From contig JADFDB010000013.1 in the NCBI GenBank assembly GCA_018263175.1, positions 1-35,192 on the forward strand: 35,192 nucleotides of DNA. The letters run 5' to 3'. A program made the translations under genes and the position numbers. Positions 1-8,480 of the stretch are shown here, one piece after another; positions within the stretch are counted from its first letter, which is position 1, and every line of letters begins with the position of its first letter. A model generated the notes under the pieces. The model was not told the DNA's origin, made no database searches, and worked only from the letters and a program-made list of their open reading frames with translations. The DNA comes from Spirochaetota bacterium (GTDB lineage Bacteria > Spirochaetota > UBA4802 > UBA5368).

Positions 1-56
1 ATTAATCTTTACAATTTACTATTTTGGTATTTGTATTAACCGGCGGGGTGCGAGAG

Positions 57-74
57 CGCTCCCGCGCGGGAGCG
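57..74. repeat. Perfect GC-rich palindrome upstream of ppdK
   Basis: CGCTCCCGCGCGGGAGCG is an uninterrupted 18-base inverted repeat in the 217-base leader before ppdK. It is followed only by a short TTT, so it is a weak candidate for the terminator of a gene left of the window; it may equally be a protein-binding or RNA hairpin element. Nothing else in bases 1-200 looks coding. A weak AT-rich promoter-like stretch lies at 8-39. Confidence 0.45.
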
Positions 75-217
75 TTTCCGGGTTTCGCGGGAACTCGAAT
101 AGACGTGCCGTAAACAACGGGATTCTTCCGGGCGCTCCCCGCAGGCGGAGGGAAAGCCCGGAGCTTCTCCGGTTTCGCGGCATCTCTAATCATAGATAAA
201 GACAAAGGAGCGTCAAA

Positions 218-3196
218 ATGGCGAAGAGAGTGTATCTTTTCGGAGGAAAGAAGGCCGATGGAAAGGCCGAAATGAAAAATCTCCTCGGAGGGAAGGGGGC
301 CAACCTGGCCGAGATGTGCCAGATCGGCATTCCCGTACCCGCGGGCTTTACGATCACGACCGACGTATGCAATGAATACTATGCCAATAAAGGGAAGTAT
401 CCCGCGGGACTCGAGAAGGAGGTGCTGGACGCGCTGAAGAGTGTCGAGCGGATTATGGGAGCGAAGTTCGGCGATTCCGAAAATCCGCTCCTGTTGTCGG
501 TGCGCTCGGGCGCGCGGGCGTCGATGCCCGGTATGATGGAGACCGTGCTGAACGTGGGGCTCTGCTCTGCCACCATCCCCGGAATGATTAAAAAAACCGG
601 CAACCCCCGCTTTGTATACGACGCCTACCGGCGCCTCATCATGATGTATTCGGACGTGGTGATGGAAAAGGCGGCGGGTATAGAGCCTGAGGAGGGCAGG
701 GGCATCAGGGTGCAGCTTGACGGGATGCTGCACGATCTCAAGAATCGCAAGTCCTACGCCACCGACGCCGACATCAGCGAGACCGATCTTAAAACGCTCT
801 GCGACGATTTCCGGTCTAGGGTGAAAGAGGTGATCGGCAGGGAATTCCCGGACAATGCCCTCGAACAGATATGGGGGGCGATCGGCGCGGTGTTCGCTTC
901 GTGGAACGGGAAGCGGGCCATCTCGTACCGGCGCATCGAAGGCATTCCGGACGGCTGGGGGACCGCGGTCACCGTACAGGCCATGGTGTTCGGCAATATG
1001 GGCGCGAGCTCGGCAACCGGCGTGGCCTTTTCGCGCAACCCCGCCACCGGCGACAACCACTTCTACGGGGAATGGCTCGTGAACGCCCAGGGCGAGGATG
1101 TGGTTGCGGGGATACGCACGCCGAACCCGCTCAATGAAGTGACCAAGAACGAACAGAACCGGCACCTGCCATCGCTCGAGACCGCGATGCCCGAGGCGTA
1201 CCGCGATCTCGATGCCTACCGCACGCGGCTTGAGAGGCATTACAAGGACATGCAGGATATCGAGTTTACGATCCAGGAAGGGCGCCTGTGGATGCTGCAG
1301 TGCCGCGTCGGCAAGCGCACCGGCACCGCCGCGCTGAACATGGCTATGGACATGCTCGATGAAAAGCTCATCTCGGCCGACGAGACGGTTATGCGCGTTT
1401 CGCCGGCCCAGCTCGATGAGCTGCTGCATCCGATAGTCGACCCGGCGGCCGAGAGGGAATCGACCGTGCTGGCGAAGGGTCTTCCCGCCGGTCCCGGCGG
1501 CGCCACGGGCCAGATCGTTTTTACCGCCAATGACGCGGTGGAATGGGCGCGCCAGGGGAAAAAGGTTCTGCTGGTTCGCGAGGAGACCAACCCTGAGGAC
1601 GTGGAGGGGATGCGCGCGGCGATCGGCATTCTCACCGCGCGCGGCGGGATGACCTCGCACGCGGCGCTGGTGGCCAGGGGCTGGGGCAAATGCTGCATCG
1701 TCGGCTGCGGGGCACTGCATGTGGACGTGCATGCGAAAACGATGCGCGTGGGAGACCGGACCTTCGGCGAGGGAGAGTATCTGACGCTGAACGGGACCCG
1801 CGGATACGTCTACGGTGGAAAGCTTTCCATGATGGATTCGACCGAGAACCCGCGTTTTGTGAACTTTATGAAACACGTCGATGCCAGCCGCCGGCTCAAG
1901 GTGCGGACTAACGCCGATACCCCTGAAGACGCCGCGAAGGCGAGAGGATTTGGAGCGGAGGGAATCGGCCTTTTCAGAACCGAGCACATGTTTTACGGGA
2001 AAAATTCGGAGCAGCCCCTCTTCTTCCTGCGACGCATGATTATCTCGAAGGATGAAAAGGAGCGCCGTGCCGCGCTCGCCGAGCTGTATCCGTTTATCAA
2101 AAAGGACTTCAAGGCCACTCTCGAGGAGATGGACGGGCTACCCGTCACCATACGCCTGCTCGACCCGCCGCTGCACGAGTTCGTGCCCCACCGCGAGGAC
2201 GAGCGCGAACGGCTCGCATCGAGTCTCGGCATCACGATCGACGAGCTCAATGAACGCGCCGAGGCGCTCCACGAGTCCAATCCGATGATGGGGCACCGCG
2301 GGGTCCGCCTCGGGATCACCTATCCCGAGATCACCGAGACGCAGGTGCGCGCCATTCTCGAGTCGGCCGTAGAGCTGACGCGCGAAGGGAAGAAGGTGGC
2401 GCCCGAGATCATGATTCCGGTGGTGAGCACCAGGGCGGAGCTTGACCACCAGAAAGCGATCGTGGAAAAAATTTACGCAGAGGTGTGCAGAAAGTACGGC
2501 GTAAGCAAGATCGATTACATGTTCGGCACGATGATCGAGATTCCCCGCGCGGCACTCGCTGCGGGGAAGATCGCGGAGACGGCGGAGTTTTTCTCCTTCG
2601 GCACGAACGATCTCACCCAGATGGGATTCGGATTTTCCCGCGACGACATCGGCGGTTTCGTGCCGGATTACCTGGCGAAAAAGGTCCTTCCAAGCGACCC
2701 GTTCCAGATCCTGGATCAGGAGGGCATCGGTGAGCTGATAGCCATGGGGATAGAGCGCGGCAGGAAGACGCGCAGAAACCTGAAGGTCGGTATCTGCGGT
2801 GAGCACGGCGGCGAGCCGTCCTCGGTCGAGTTCTGCCACAGGGTCGAGATGGACTACGTAAGCTGCTCGCCGTTCAGGGTGCCGATAGCGCGCCTCGCTG
2901 CCGCCCAGGCGGCGATTCGCGGCATGGCGGAAAAGACCAAAAAGGAAAAGCCGGCGGTGAAAAAGCCGGTGAAGTCGGCGAAGCCGGCCAAACCGGCGAA
3001 GAAGGCGACGGCGGTCAAGAGGGCGAAACCGGCCAAAGCGGTAAAGAAGGCGGCACCGCCCCAAAGCAGGCCGGCGGTAAAGAAGCCGGCGGCGAAAAAA
3101 GTGGTGAAGAAACTTGGTAAGAAACCGTTGAAGCCCGTGACAAAGGCGACGGCACGGGCGAAGATGGCCGTAAAGGAAAAGGGCCGAAAAAAGTAG
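218..3196 (+). CDS. ppdK: Pyruvate, phosphate dikinase with long basic C-terminal tail
   Basis: Interconverts pyruvate, ATP and phosphate with PEP, AMP and pyrophosphate in the cytoplasm. The N-terminal nucleotide-binding domain begins with LGGKGANLAEM. The phosphohistidine domain carries GGMTSHAALVARG with the swivelling His at residue 481. The C-terminal PEP/pyruvate barrel has GICGEHGGEP with the catalytic Cys at residue 860. The ATG at 218 is fixed by an AAAGGAG ribosome site seven bases upstream. The core ends near residue 902, close to the usual family length of about 870-900. It is followed by about 90 residues made almost only of Lys, Ala, Pro, Val and Arg, resembling a histone H1-like tail, which PPDK normally lacks. 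The reading frame is continuous through the tail with no frameshift. Identification is secure; the role of the tail is unknown. Confidence 0.97.
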   Translation: MAKRVYLFGGKKADGKAEMKNLLGGKGANLAEMCQIGIPVPAGFTITTDVCNEYYANKGKYPAGLEKEVLDALKSVERIMGAKFGDSENPLLLSVRSGARASMPGMMETVLNVGLCSATIPGMIKKTGNPRFVYDAYRRLIMMYSDVVMEKAAGIEPEEGRGIRVQLDGMLHDLKNRKSYATDADISETDLKTLCDDFRSRVKEVIGREFPDNALEQIWGAIGAVFASWNGKRAISYRRIEGIPDGWGTAVTVQAMVFGNMGASSATGVAFSRNPATGDNHFYGEWLVNAQGEDVVAGIRTPNPLNEVTKNEQNRHLPSLETAMPEAYRDLDAYRTRLERHYKDMQDIEFTIQEGRLWMLQCRVGKRTGTAALNMAMDMLDEKLISADETVMRVSPAQLDELLHPIVDPAAERESTVLAKGLPAGPGGATGQIVFTANDAVEWARQGKKVLLVREETNPEDVEGMRAAIGILTARGGMTSHAALVARGWGKCCIVGCGALHVDVHAKTMRVGDRTFGEGEYLTLNGTRGYVYGGKLSMMDSTENPRFVNFMKHVDASRRLKVRTNADTPEDAAKARGFGAEGIGLFRTEHMFYGKNSEQPLFFLRRMIISKDEKERRAALAELYPFIKKDFKATLEEMDGLPVTIRLLDPPLHEFVPHREDERERLASSLGITIDELNERAEALHESNPMMGHRGVRLGITYPEITETQVRAILESAVELTREGKKVAPEIMIPVVSTRAELDHQKAIVEKIYAEVCRKYGVSKIDYMFGTMIEIPRAALAAGKIAETAEFFSFGTNDLTQMGFGFSRDDIGGFVPDYLAKKVLPSDPFQILDQEGIGELIAMGIERGRKTRRNLKVGICGEHGGEPSSVEFCHRVEMDYVSCSPFRVPIARLAAAQAAIRGMAEKTKKEKPAVKKPVKSAKPAKPAKKATAVKRAKPAKAVKKAAPPQSRPAVKKPAAKKVVKKLGKKPLKPVTKATARAKMAVKEKGRKK

Positions 3197-3209
3197 CTTC
3201 GGCGCAAAA

Positions 3210-3229
3210 CGGGGGCCGCATGGCCCCCG
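3210..3229 (+). terminator. Hairpin after ppdK
   Basis: CGGGGGCC and GGCCCCCG form a perfect 8-bp stem around a GCAT loop, 14 bases after the ppdK stop. There is no U-tract, so it is an imperfect intrinsic terminator or an mRNA 3' stabiliser rather than a textbook terminator. Confidence 0.5.
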
Positions 3230-3257
3230 CTGCGACCGGGCGGGAGCGTGGACGATC

Positions 3258-3977
3258 ATGAAAAAATTGATATGCATTGCGGCGATTCTCCTGATGCCGG
3301 TAAGCGCGGTGTACGCCTCGTATGACGAGGCGCTGAAACTCTTTCAGGAAAAAAAATACCGCGAGTCGCTCGAGAAGATCGCTTCCGAACTTTCGGTGGA
3401 ACGGGACTTCCAGGAGAACTCGCCGAACTACGCCCTGCGCTTTCTCGCGGCGCATAACCACTGGAAGATGGGGAATCACGAGGCCGCGATCGCGCACTTC
3501 CGCCGGTGCGCCGATATCCAGAAAGACCTGCCTGATCCTCTCATCGACCTGGGGCTGCTGCTTCTCGACCTCAGGCGTTACAGGGACGCGGAGCCGTTTG
3601 CGCAGCGCGCCCTGGCCTTGCAGAAGAATCCGATCGCCTATTATGTGGTCGCCAAATCGGCGTACGGCCTTGGGAATTACTGGAGGGCGAAGGAATTTTT
3701 CGAGAAGGCGATTTCTCTTGATCCAGAATTTTTCGCCGCATACAACGGTCTCGGCATGACGCTGATGCGGATGGGAAGGTATACGCAGGCGAGCACCGCG
3801 TTCGCCGCCGCCCTGGCCGCGGCGCCGTCATCATCCGAGCTGTTGAACAACATGGGCCTGTGCCTGGAGAAGATGGGAAAGCCGAAGGACGCCCTCGAAT
3901 ATTTTAAAAAGGCCGACCGTTTGAGTCCGGGCAATGCGACGATACGGCAAAACCTCTCCCGGCTGTCAGCCCGCTGA
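3258..3977 (+). CDS. Exported TPR-repeat protein
   Basis: A 239-residue protein that starts with a Sec-type signal peptide (MKKLICIAAILLMPVSAVYA). About five tetratricopeptide repeats follow across residues 55-235. Repeat signatures include GLGNYWRAKEFFEKAISLDPE and GKPKDALEYFKKADRLSPGN. TPR solenoids are protein-docking scaffolds; no catalytic domain is visible. It lies 61 bases after ppdK with a hairpin between, so it may have separate expression. It is followed by an M23 peptidase, which hints at a periplasmic or cell-wall role, but this is inference from context. The ribosome site is weak (GGGAG about 12 bases upstream). Confidence 0.85.
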   Translation: MKKLICIAAILLMPVSAVYASYDEALKLFQEKKYRESLEKIASELSVERDFQENSPNYALRFLAAHNHWKMGNHEAAIAHFRRCADIQKDLPDPLIDLGLLLLDLRRYRDAEPFAQRALALQKNPIAYYVVAKSAYGLGNYWRAKEFFEKAISLDPEFFAAYNGLGMTLMRMGRYTQASTAFAAALAAAPSSSELLNNMGLCLEKMGKPKDALEYFKKADRLSPGNATIRQNLSRLSAR

Positions 3978-4006
3978 CAGGAGCGACGCCGACGCCGCTC
4001 CTGTCA
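3975..4006 (+). terminator. 11-bp stem hairpin at the end of the TPR gene
   Basis: TGACAGGAGCG pairs perfectly with CGCTCCTGTCA around a 10-base loop, and the left arm begins with the TPR gene's TGA stop codon. It is followed by AAAAC rather than a T-run. It is best read as a strong transcript-end or attenuating hairpin just before the M23 gene. Confidence 0.5.
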
Positions 4007-4015
4007 AAACAGTGC

Positions 4016-5776
4016 ATGCCGCCAATGCTTTATAAACGCCATGCCCCATTCACCGACGCGTTTCACCGGGCCGGGCTCGCGGTGCTCTGCCTTTTGGTCA
4101 TGCCGCTCGCACTTTCCGCCATGTCCCCATCGCCTCCCCGGATGCTCAACTGGCCTATCGACCGCCCGGAGCGCATCACCGGCACCTTCTGCGAGCCGAG
4201 GGGAACGCGCTTTCACCTCGGACTCGACGTGAGCACCGGGGGCGTAAAGGGGTTCAAGATCGCCGCCGCGGACGATGGATTTATCAGCACGGTGATGTAT
4301 CAGAAATGGGGAATCGGTTACGCCGTGTTCATCACGCACCAGGATGGGAGGAAGACCTTTTACGGACACCTGGACGGCTTCGCCGACAAGGTGCTCGCGA
4401 ATGCCGCTGTTGCGAAGTACGGGCCGAAGATACTGGACCGGGAGGATTTCAGGCTGGAGTTCACACGCGATGATATTCCGGTCCGCAGGGGCGAGCATAT
4501 CGGTTATTCAGGAGACAGCGGAATAGGAAGGGAGCATTTCCACTTCGAGGTGCGCGACGAAAAAGGAGTGCATCTCAATCCGCTTCGCCATGGAGTGACT
4601 ATCGGCGATACCATCCCCCCCGAATTTTTCGAGCTCAGTCTGATGCCGCTTGACGGGCGGTCCCATATCGACGGCGGCAATGCCGGTCGTGTGACGAGCC
4701 CTGTCAAGAAATCGCCCGACGGGATATATCGGCCAGCATGGGGCGGCGCGCCGATCGTCGGCGGTCTCGTGGGGCTCTGTGTCGCGGCCGGCGACCGGGC
4801 GGGCTATACCAGCAGGATAGCGGTGTACCGGATCGAGCTCATGATAGACGGAAAGAGGATATACGAAACACGCTTCGACCGTATGAAACGAGAAGAGAGC
4901 CACCTCCTGGGGCTCTATTATAATTATTCGGCGACGAGCGGTACCCGGTACACCCACTACCTCTATTCGAGAACGGGAAGCGAGGGCAGGATTGATACGT
5001 CGCGGCTCGGGAAGAAGGCGCACGTTGTGATTGCGGCGTACGACGCCAACGACAACAGGGCCCTGCTTGAGTTCGATCTGCGTGCGGGGCCGGTGCTCGA
5101 AAAACCGGTGCGGGTGTTTTCGCCGAACCTTGTTAAAGGAAAAGAGCTGCGTCTGTCGAGCGGGGATGGGCGGTTTACCCTGGGCTTCTCGGAAAAGGCC
5201 GCATTGTACCCCGAGCGCGTGTGGCTGAAGCAGGACCCGCCGTTGCGTATCGCCGTTCCGGGCCTTTCAGCAAGGGGAGACGTCTATACTGCCTATCCGC
5301 CCGATCTCTGCGTCGATCAGCCGATGGAGGTGTCGATCGAGTACACGGGTGATGACCGAGCGAAAGTCGGGATCTATCAGATCAATCCGGCCACGGGACG
5401 GTTCCATTATGCGGGGAACCGCTACAACCCTGAAACGAGCTCCTTCGTGCATTCAAGCCACCGCATGGCCGGCTTCTTCCTGCTGCGTGACGACGCTCCT
5501 CCCGTTGCACGGTTTAAAGCTCCCGGCAGAGTCTCCCCGGGGAGGCCGCTGTATATCTCCGTGTCCGACATCGGCAGCGGCCTCGACCTGAATTCCATTT
5601 CACTCAGGGTTGACGGTAAGCGGGTAAAATGGGATTACGACCCGGATTATTCGCGCATAGAAATACTTCGCCATAATGCGATCTGGTCTAAAGGAGCACA
5701 CGGCATTGAGCTTGAACTGAGGGATGCGGCCGGTAATGAGATGAAAAAGCTGACCGGCACCTACAGGGTTCAATGA
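4016..5776 (+). CDS. Exported M23-family peptidoglycan metallopeptidase
   Basis: A zinc endopeptidase predicted to cut peptidoglycan cross-bridges in the periplasm. The N-terminus has a hydrophobic export segment (about residues 20-36). The M23 domain spans about residues 55-195 and has all zinc and catalytic motifs: HLGLD (His67, Asp71), YGHL (His118) and HFH (His174, His176), then LNP. This contrasts with the degenerate M23 domain at 27217. The remaining 390 residues are beta-rich, ending in an Ig-like segment rich in SVSDIGSGLD-type motifs. No clear ribosome site precedes the ATG at 4016; the ATG at 4025 is an alternative. The stop overlaps the start of the next gene (ATGA), so the two are translationally coupled. 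Family assignment is firm; substrate is not. Confidence 0.88.
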   Translation: MPPMLYKRHAPFTDAFHRAGLAVLCLLVMPLALSAMSPSPPRMLNWPIDRPERITGTFCEPRGTRFHLGLDVSTGGVKGFKIAAADDGFISTVMYQKWGIGYAVFITHQDGRKTFYGHLDGFADKVLANAAVAKYGPKILDREDFRLEFTRDDIPVRRGEHIGYSGDSGIGREHFHFEVRDEKGVHLNPLRHGVTIGDTIPPEFFELSLMPLDGRSHIDGGNAGRVTSPVKKSPDGIYRPAWGGAPIVGGLVGLCVAAGDRAGYTSRIAVYRIELMIDGKRIYETRFDRMKREESHLLGLYYNYSATSGTRYTHYLYSRTGSEGRIDTSRLGKKAHVVIAAYDANDNRALLEFDLRAGPVLEKPVRVFSPNLVKGKELRLSSGDGRFTLGFSEKAALYPERVWLKQDPPLRIAVPGLSARGDVYTAYPPDLCVDQPMEVSIEYTGDDRAKVGIYQINPATGRFHYAGNRYNPETSSFVHSSHRMAGFFLLRDDAPPVARFKAPGRVSPGRPLYISVSDIGSGLDLNSISLRVDGKRVKWDYDPDYSRIEILRHNAIWSKGAHGIELELRDAAGNEMKKLTGTYRVQ

Positions 5777-6822
5777 ACGTGTACCTGAACGGCAACCCGG
5801 TCCCCTGGCTTATGTCCGAATGCGGACCGGAGATTCGTCACCTGTGCGTCCGGGATATTCTGAGACCGATATATGGTGACGACGCCGTTCTGGCCCTGTA
5901 TACGGAGTTGTGTTCGTCCGAGGTCCGCCGCCGCTTCTTCGCCGCCGCGCGGGGGGGCGTTCTGGGGGACACGAAGCGTTTCGACCTGTTCGGGCGCGGG
6001 GCCATGTGGCGTTTTGCGGAGGCAGTGGCCCGCGGCTATGACCGCAGGGACCCGGTTGTGAACGCCACCGCGGAGTTCATTATGTTGAACTGCCGCGGCG
6101 GCTCGGACGGGTTCATTATGAACTGGAAGCCCGGCCTCGAGGCCGCGTGCATTACGGGCGCCATGGTGCGTCGCCTGCTCGAGGCGGGCTTCGATGACGA
6201 GCGGACGGAACGGGGCGTCGCATGGATACGTTCTCATCAGCGTCATGACGGCGGATGGTTGCACTGTCCGATCGCCGGCTCGATGGACGTGATGCGACTT
6301 TTGCTCTTCAGAAAGGCGGGTTCCGGGCTTGAGCGCGAGGGTGACGCATCGGTTTCGAGCTGTGTATTCGCCACTTATGAGTGTCTGATGGCGCTGCTTG
6401 AATTCGGGGAGCGACACGGCCGCCTCGAAGACGTGGCGGTTCGCGGGGCGGAATTCCTGCTCGCAAACCGTCTTTTCGCGGAGACCACACGCGGCGGAGC
6501 CCCCGTGTGTGCGGCCGGCGGGAGAACGGCGGACTTTGGACGTACGGGGTTCCCGGTTCTATTGCAGTACGATACGCTCGCGGGTCTCGTCGCGGTTGCC
6601 CGTGCGGGACGGTTTGGCGACGGCAGGGCGAACGCCGCCTTCAACACGCTGATTGCCGGACAGAATGCCGACGGTTCGTATCCCGCAGAGCGATGGGAGC
6701 GCGGGATGCTGCGCGAGGACGGCCGGATGATGGGCCGTGCCCGACGCGATCCATGGGTCACGCTGAACGCGCTTCGCCTGCTCACGCGGGCTGGGCTTGT
6801 TTCGGCGGACGAGTTAGTTTGA
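5773..6822 (+). CDS. Prenyltransferase/squalene-cyclase-like alpha-toroid protein
   Basis: A 349-residue protein without signal peptide or membrane segments. It contains QW-like repeat motifs (QRHDGGW near residue 157, QNADGSYPAERW near 297) typical of alpha/alpha-toroid proteins of the terpenoid cyclase/protein prenyltransferase superfamily. I see no DXDD or DCTAE motif of true squalene/hopene cyclases, so a cyclase activity is not supported. It could bind a lipid or act on a glycan. It is translationally coupled to the upstream M23 peptidase by an ATGA overlap, which suggests joint function, although this protein looks cytoplasmic. Its end overlaps the convergent gene by nine bases. Function unknown. 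Confidence 0.7.
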   Translation: MNVYLNGNPVPWLMSECGPEIRHLCVRDILRPIYGDDAVLALYTELCSSEVRRRFFAAARGGVLGDTKRFDLFGRGAMWRFAEAVARGYDRRDPVVNATAEFIMLNCRGGSDGFIMNWKPGLEAACITGAMVRRLLEAGFDDERTERGVAWIRSHQRHDGGWLHCPIAGSMDVMRLLLFRKAGSGLEREGDASVSSCVFATYECLMALLEFGERHGRLEDVAVRGAEFLLANRLFAETTRGGAPVCAAGGRTADFGRTGFPVLLQYDTLAGLVAVARAGRFGDGRANAAFNTLIAGQNADGSYPAERWERGMLREDGRMMGRARRDPWVTLNALRLLTRAGLVSADELV

Positions 6823-7614
6823 AAAGGCGTACCCGGCGGTCAGCGTGAACGCGACGGCGTCGATGGTGCCCGAGGTCGCGCCATCGAAATAGACGCGGCT
6901 GGTGGGAACATCCTGCGGATTGGTGATGTCGAAGGGCTTTCCGAAGCTGCAATTCATCCGCGTCCAGTCACAGCCAAACGCGACGAACAGGCCCCCGGAG
7001 AAATAAATGGTGCAGTTGAGCTCGGCACCGTAGGTGAGGGCGGAGAAGCTTCGCGCGTTATCCCCCGTGACGCGGTCGCCGCTTACGTCCTCAACAAGGA
7101 TGTTCTTCGCGACGGGCGCGGCATGGTACGTTGCGAATGCGTATCCGATCATGGGCGTTAAGGTGAAATCCCAGCGTTTACGCGTGGTGAGGTGAAAGGA
7201 CGGTCCCAGGTAGAACGACAGGTCCTTGTAGAGATATCCACGCCAGTTTGCGTACTGAGCGCCGAAATTGGTCTTCTGCACCACGCTGTTCCGCTTCAGT
7301 CTGATTTTTGCCCCGACATTATCGAAGGGCATATATTCGAAGGTGAGTCCTATGCTGAAAAATAAATGCGACACCTCGAAGGCCTTTACGGTTTCGTCGC
7401 TCAGCCGGTGATAGGAGCCGTCGAGAAAGGACTGCTCGGCGTCCATGCAGTCGCCGAAGGGCATGCCGATGGAAAAAAAAGCGCCAAGGAGCATCTGGCC
7501 GCTGTGCGCGCCTTCAGGGGGCTTGTCGAGCTCATCGAAGTCGGCGGCGTATATGGCCGTCGCGGACAGAACGAGCAGTGCCGCAAGCACTGTTTTCAAA
7601 AGGTGATGGATCAT
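6814..7614 (-). CDS. Probable outer-membrane beta-barrel protein
   Basis: A 266-residue protein with a Sec signal peptide (hydrophobic residues 5-22, cleavage near IYAAD). The rest alternates polar and hydrophobic residues with many Gly, Tyr and Phe, as in transmembrane beta-strands (FYLGPSFHLTTRKRWDFTLT, ending in LTAGYAFSN). It resembles the general OmpW/outer-membrane-barrel type but I cannot name a family. Its ATG shares one base with the TAA stop of the upstream CsgG-like lipoprotein gene (TAATG), so the pair is one operon. The 3' end overlaps the opposing toroid gene by nine bases. Confidence 0.72.
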   Translation of the reverse strand: MIHHLLKTVLAALLVLSATAIYAADFDELDKPPEGAHSGQMLLGAFFSIGMPFGDCMDAEQSFLDGSYHRLSDETVKAFEVSHLFFSIGLTFEYMPFDNVGAKIRLKRNSVVQKTNFGAQYANWRGYLYKDLSFYLGPSFHLTTRKRWDFTLTPMIGYAFATYHAAPVAKNILVEDVSGDRVTGDNARSFSALTYGAELNCTIYFSGGLFVAFGCDWTRMNCSFGKPFDITNPQDVPTSRVYFDGATSGTIDAVAFTLTAGYAFSN

Positions 7615-8243
7615 TAAAGCTTCTTCTTCTTTTCTATTTCATCGATAGCAGCAAGCACCTTATACACGATCTGCCGCGAAATATCGTCGTACCGTGAGCT
7701 CTCTATAAGGATGTCGTTCCGGTCCCAGATGAGCGAGAGGCTGCAACAGAATTTGGCGTAATAGCGGCCGGACCACTCCCTTCCGGGCTCCTTCCGGACG
7801 ATGAACAAAATGTCGCCGGTCTCCACGCTGAGCGCCTTGAGGGTGAAGGTGTCGATGAGATTGGGGACCTCCCTTCCCTTATCACTGGCGCGAAGCGCGC
7901 TTCCGCGGCCGACCAGGATGACGTCGGCGCCCAAAAGCTTTCCGACCTTTACGGCGCTTTTATCGTCGATAAGGCCGGTCATCGAGAGGTTTTGCTCTCT
8001 GAGGATACGCTCGAGCGCCTCCCGCTCCACAACCTCAACCCGCCCTGTTTTAAAGAAACAGTGACTGATTGCATCGGAGAACTCGTCCCCCCAGCCGGCG
8101 CCCTTTACCTCGAAAGGGAATACGGCCACTTTATTGAGTTTTTTGCTGGCATCGACCTTTTTGGTAAGGGCTACGTCGATCGTTGAGCATGCCGATACTC
8201 CGATCCAGGCAAGTGCGATTACAAGTGCCAAGCTTTTTTTCAT
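7614..8243 (-). CDS. CsgG-like lipoprotein
   Basis: A 209-residue lipoprotein: the signal MKKSLALVIALAWIGVSAC carries a lipobox with Cys19. The mature part resembles the CsgG/curli-assembly-like domain: VAVFPFEVKGAGWGDEFSD, then VEVVEREALERILREQNL and VGKLLGADVILVGRGS. In true CsgG this forms an outer-membrane secretion pore. Many short homologues in other phyla have no curli partners, and no csgA, csgE or csgF is seen here. It heads a two-gene operon with the barrel protein downstream, so an outer-membrane complex is a reasonable inference. The start has only a weak ribosome site (GGGA four bases upstream). Confidence 0.75.
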   Translation of the reverse strand: MKKSLALVIALAWIGVSACSTIDVALTKKVDASKKLNKVAVFPFEVKGAGWGDEFSDAISHCFFKTGRVEVVEREALERILREQNLSMTGLIDDKSAVKVGKLLGADVILVGRGSALRASDKGREVPNLIDTFTLKALSVETGDILFIVRKEPGREWSGRYYAKFCCSLSLIWDRNDILIESSRYDDISRQIVYKVLAAIDEIEKKKKL

Positions 8244-8302
8244 GAGGTCCCGCCGTTTGAATATAGGGATAGAATATTTTTCCGTGCATCATGGACCTCC
8301 CG

Positions 8303-8331
8303 AGCATAAAACGGGGCCTGGAAGGTGTCAA
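8303..8331 (-). promoter_or_regulatory. Sigma-70-type promoter for the CsgG-like operon
   Basis: Read on the minus strand, a perfect TTGACA (8331-8326) is followed after 17 bases by TATGCT (8308-8303). The expected transcription start is near 8296, about 50 bases before the lipoprotein start. An AT-rich run (ATTAATAT) lies just upstream of the -35, as in a UP element. Confidence 0.65.
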
Positions 8332-8480
8332 TATTAATTACGGACGCTGCCCATCGGGATGCCTTTGCCATGCTGCACGCCGGAATAGCTAAAAGCGCCC
8401 GGGGCCAAAAATAACTTTACTATTTCAGAGAAGGCATGATCATTGAGCCTGTGCCGGTATCAATCTGCGGAGATATTCTC

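Noticed and set aside
2-1987. Very long open frame on the minus strand opposite ppdK
   Set aside because: It is antisense to a certain PPDK gene, has Arg/His/Pro-rich composition typical of GC-rich shadow frames, and no domain.
2938-3190. Repeat-driven assembly error or frameshift in the ppdK tail
   Set aside because: The frame stays open with consistent Lys/Ala/Pro codons to a normal stop, and the DNA repeats are imperfect.
8436-8480. Upstream ATG start for the glycosyltransferase
   Set aside because: Poor ribosome-site spacing and 15 residues outside the family; the TTG at 8481 fits better.
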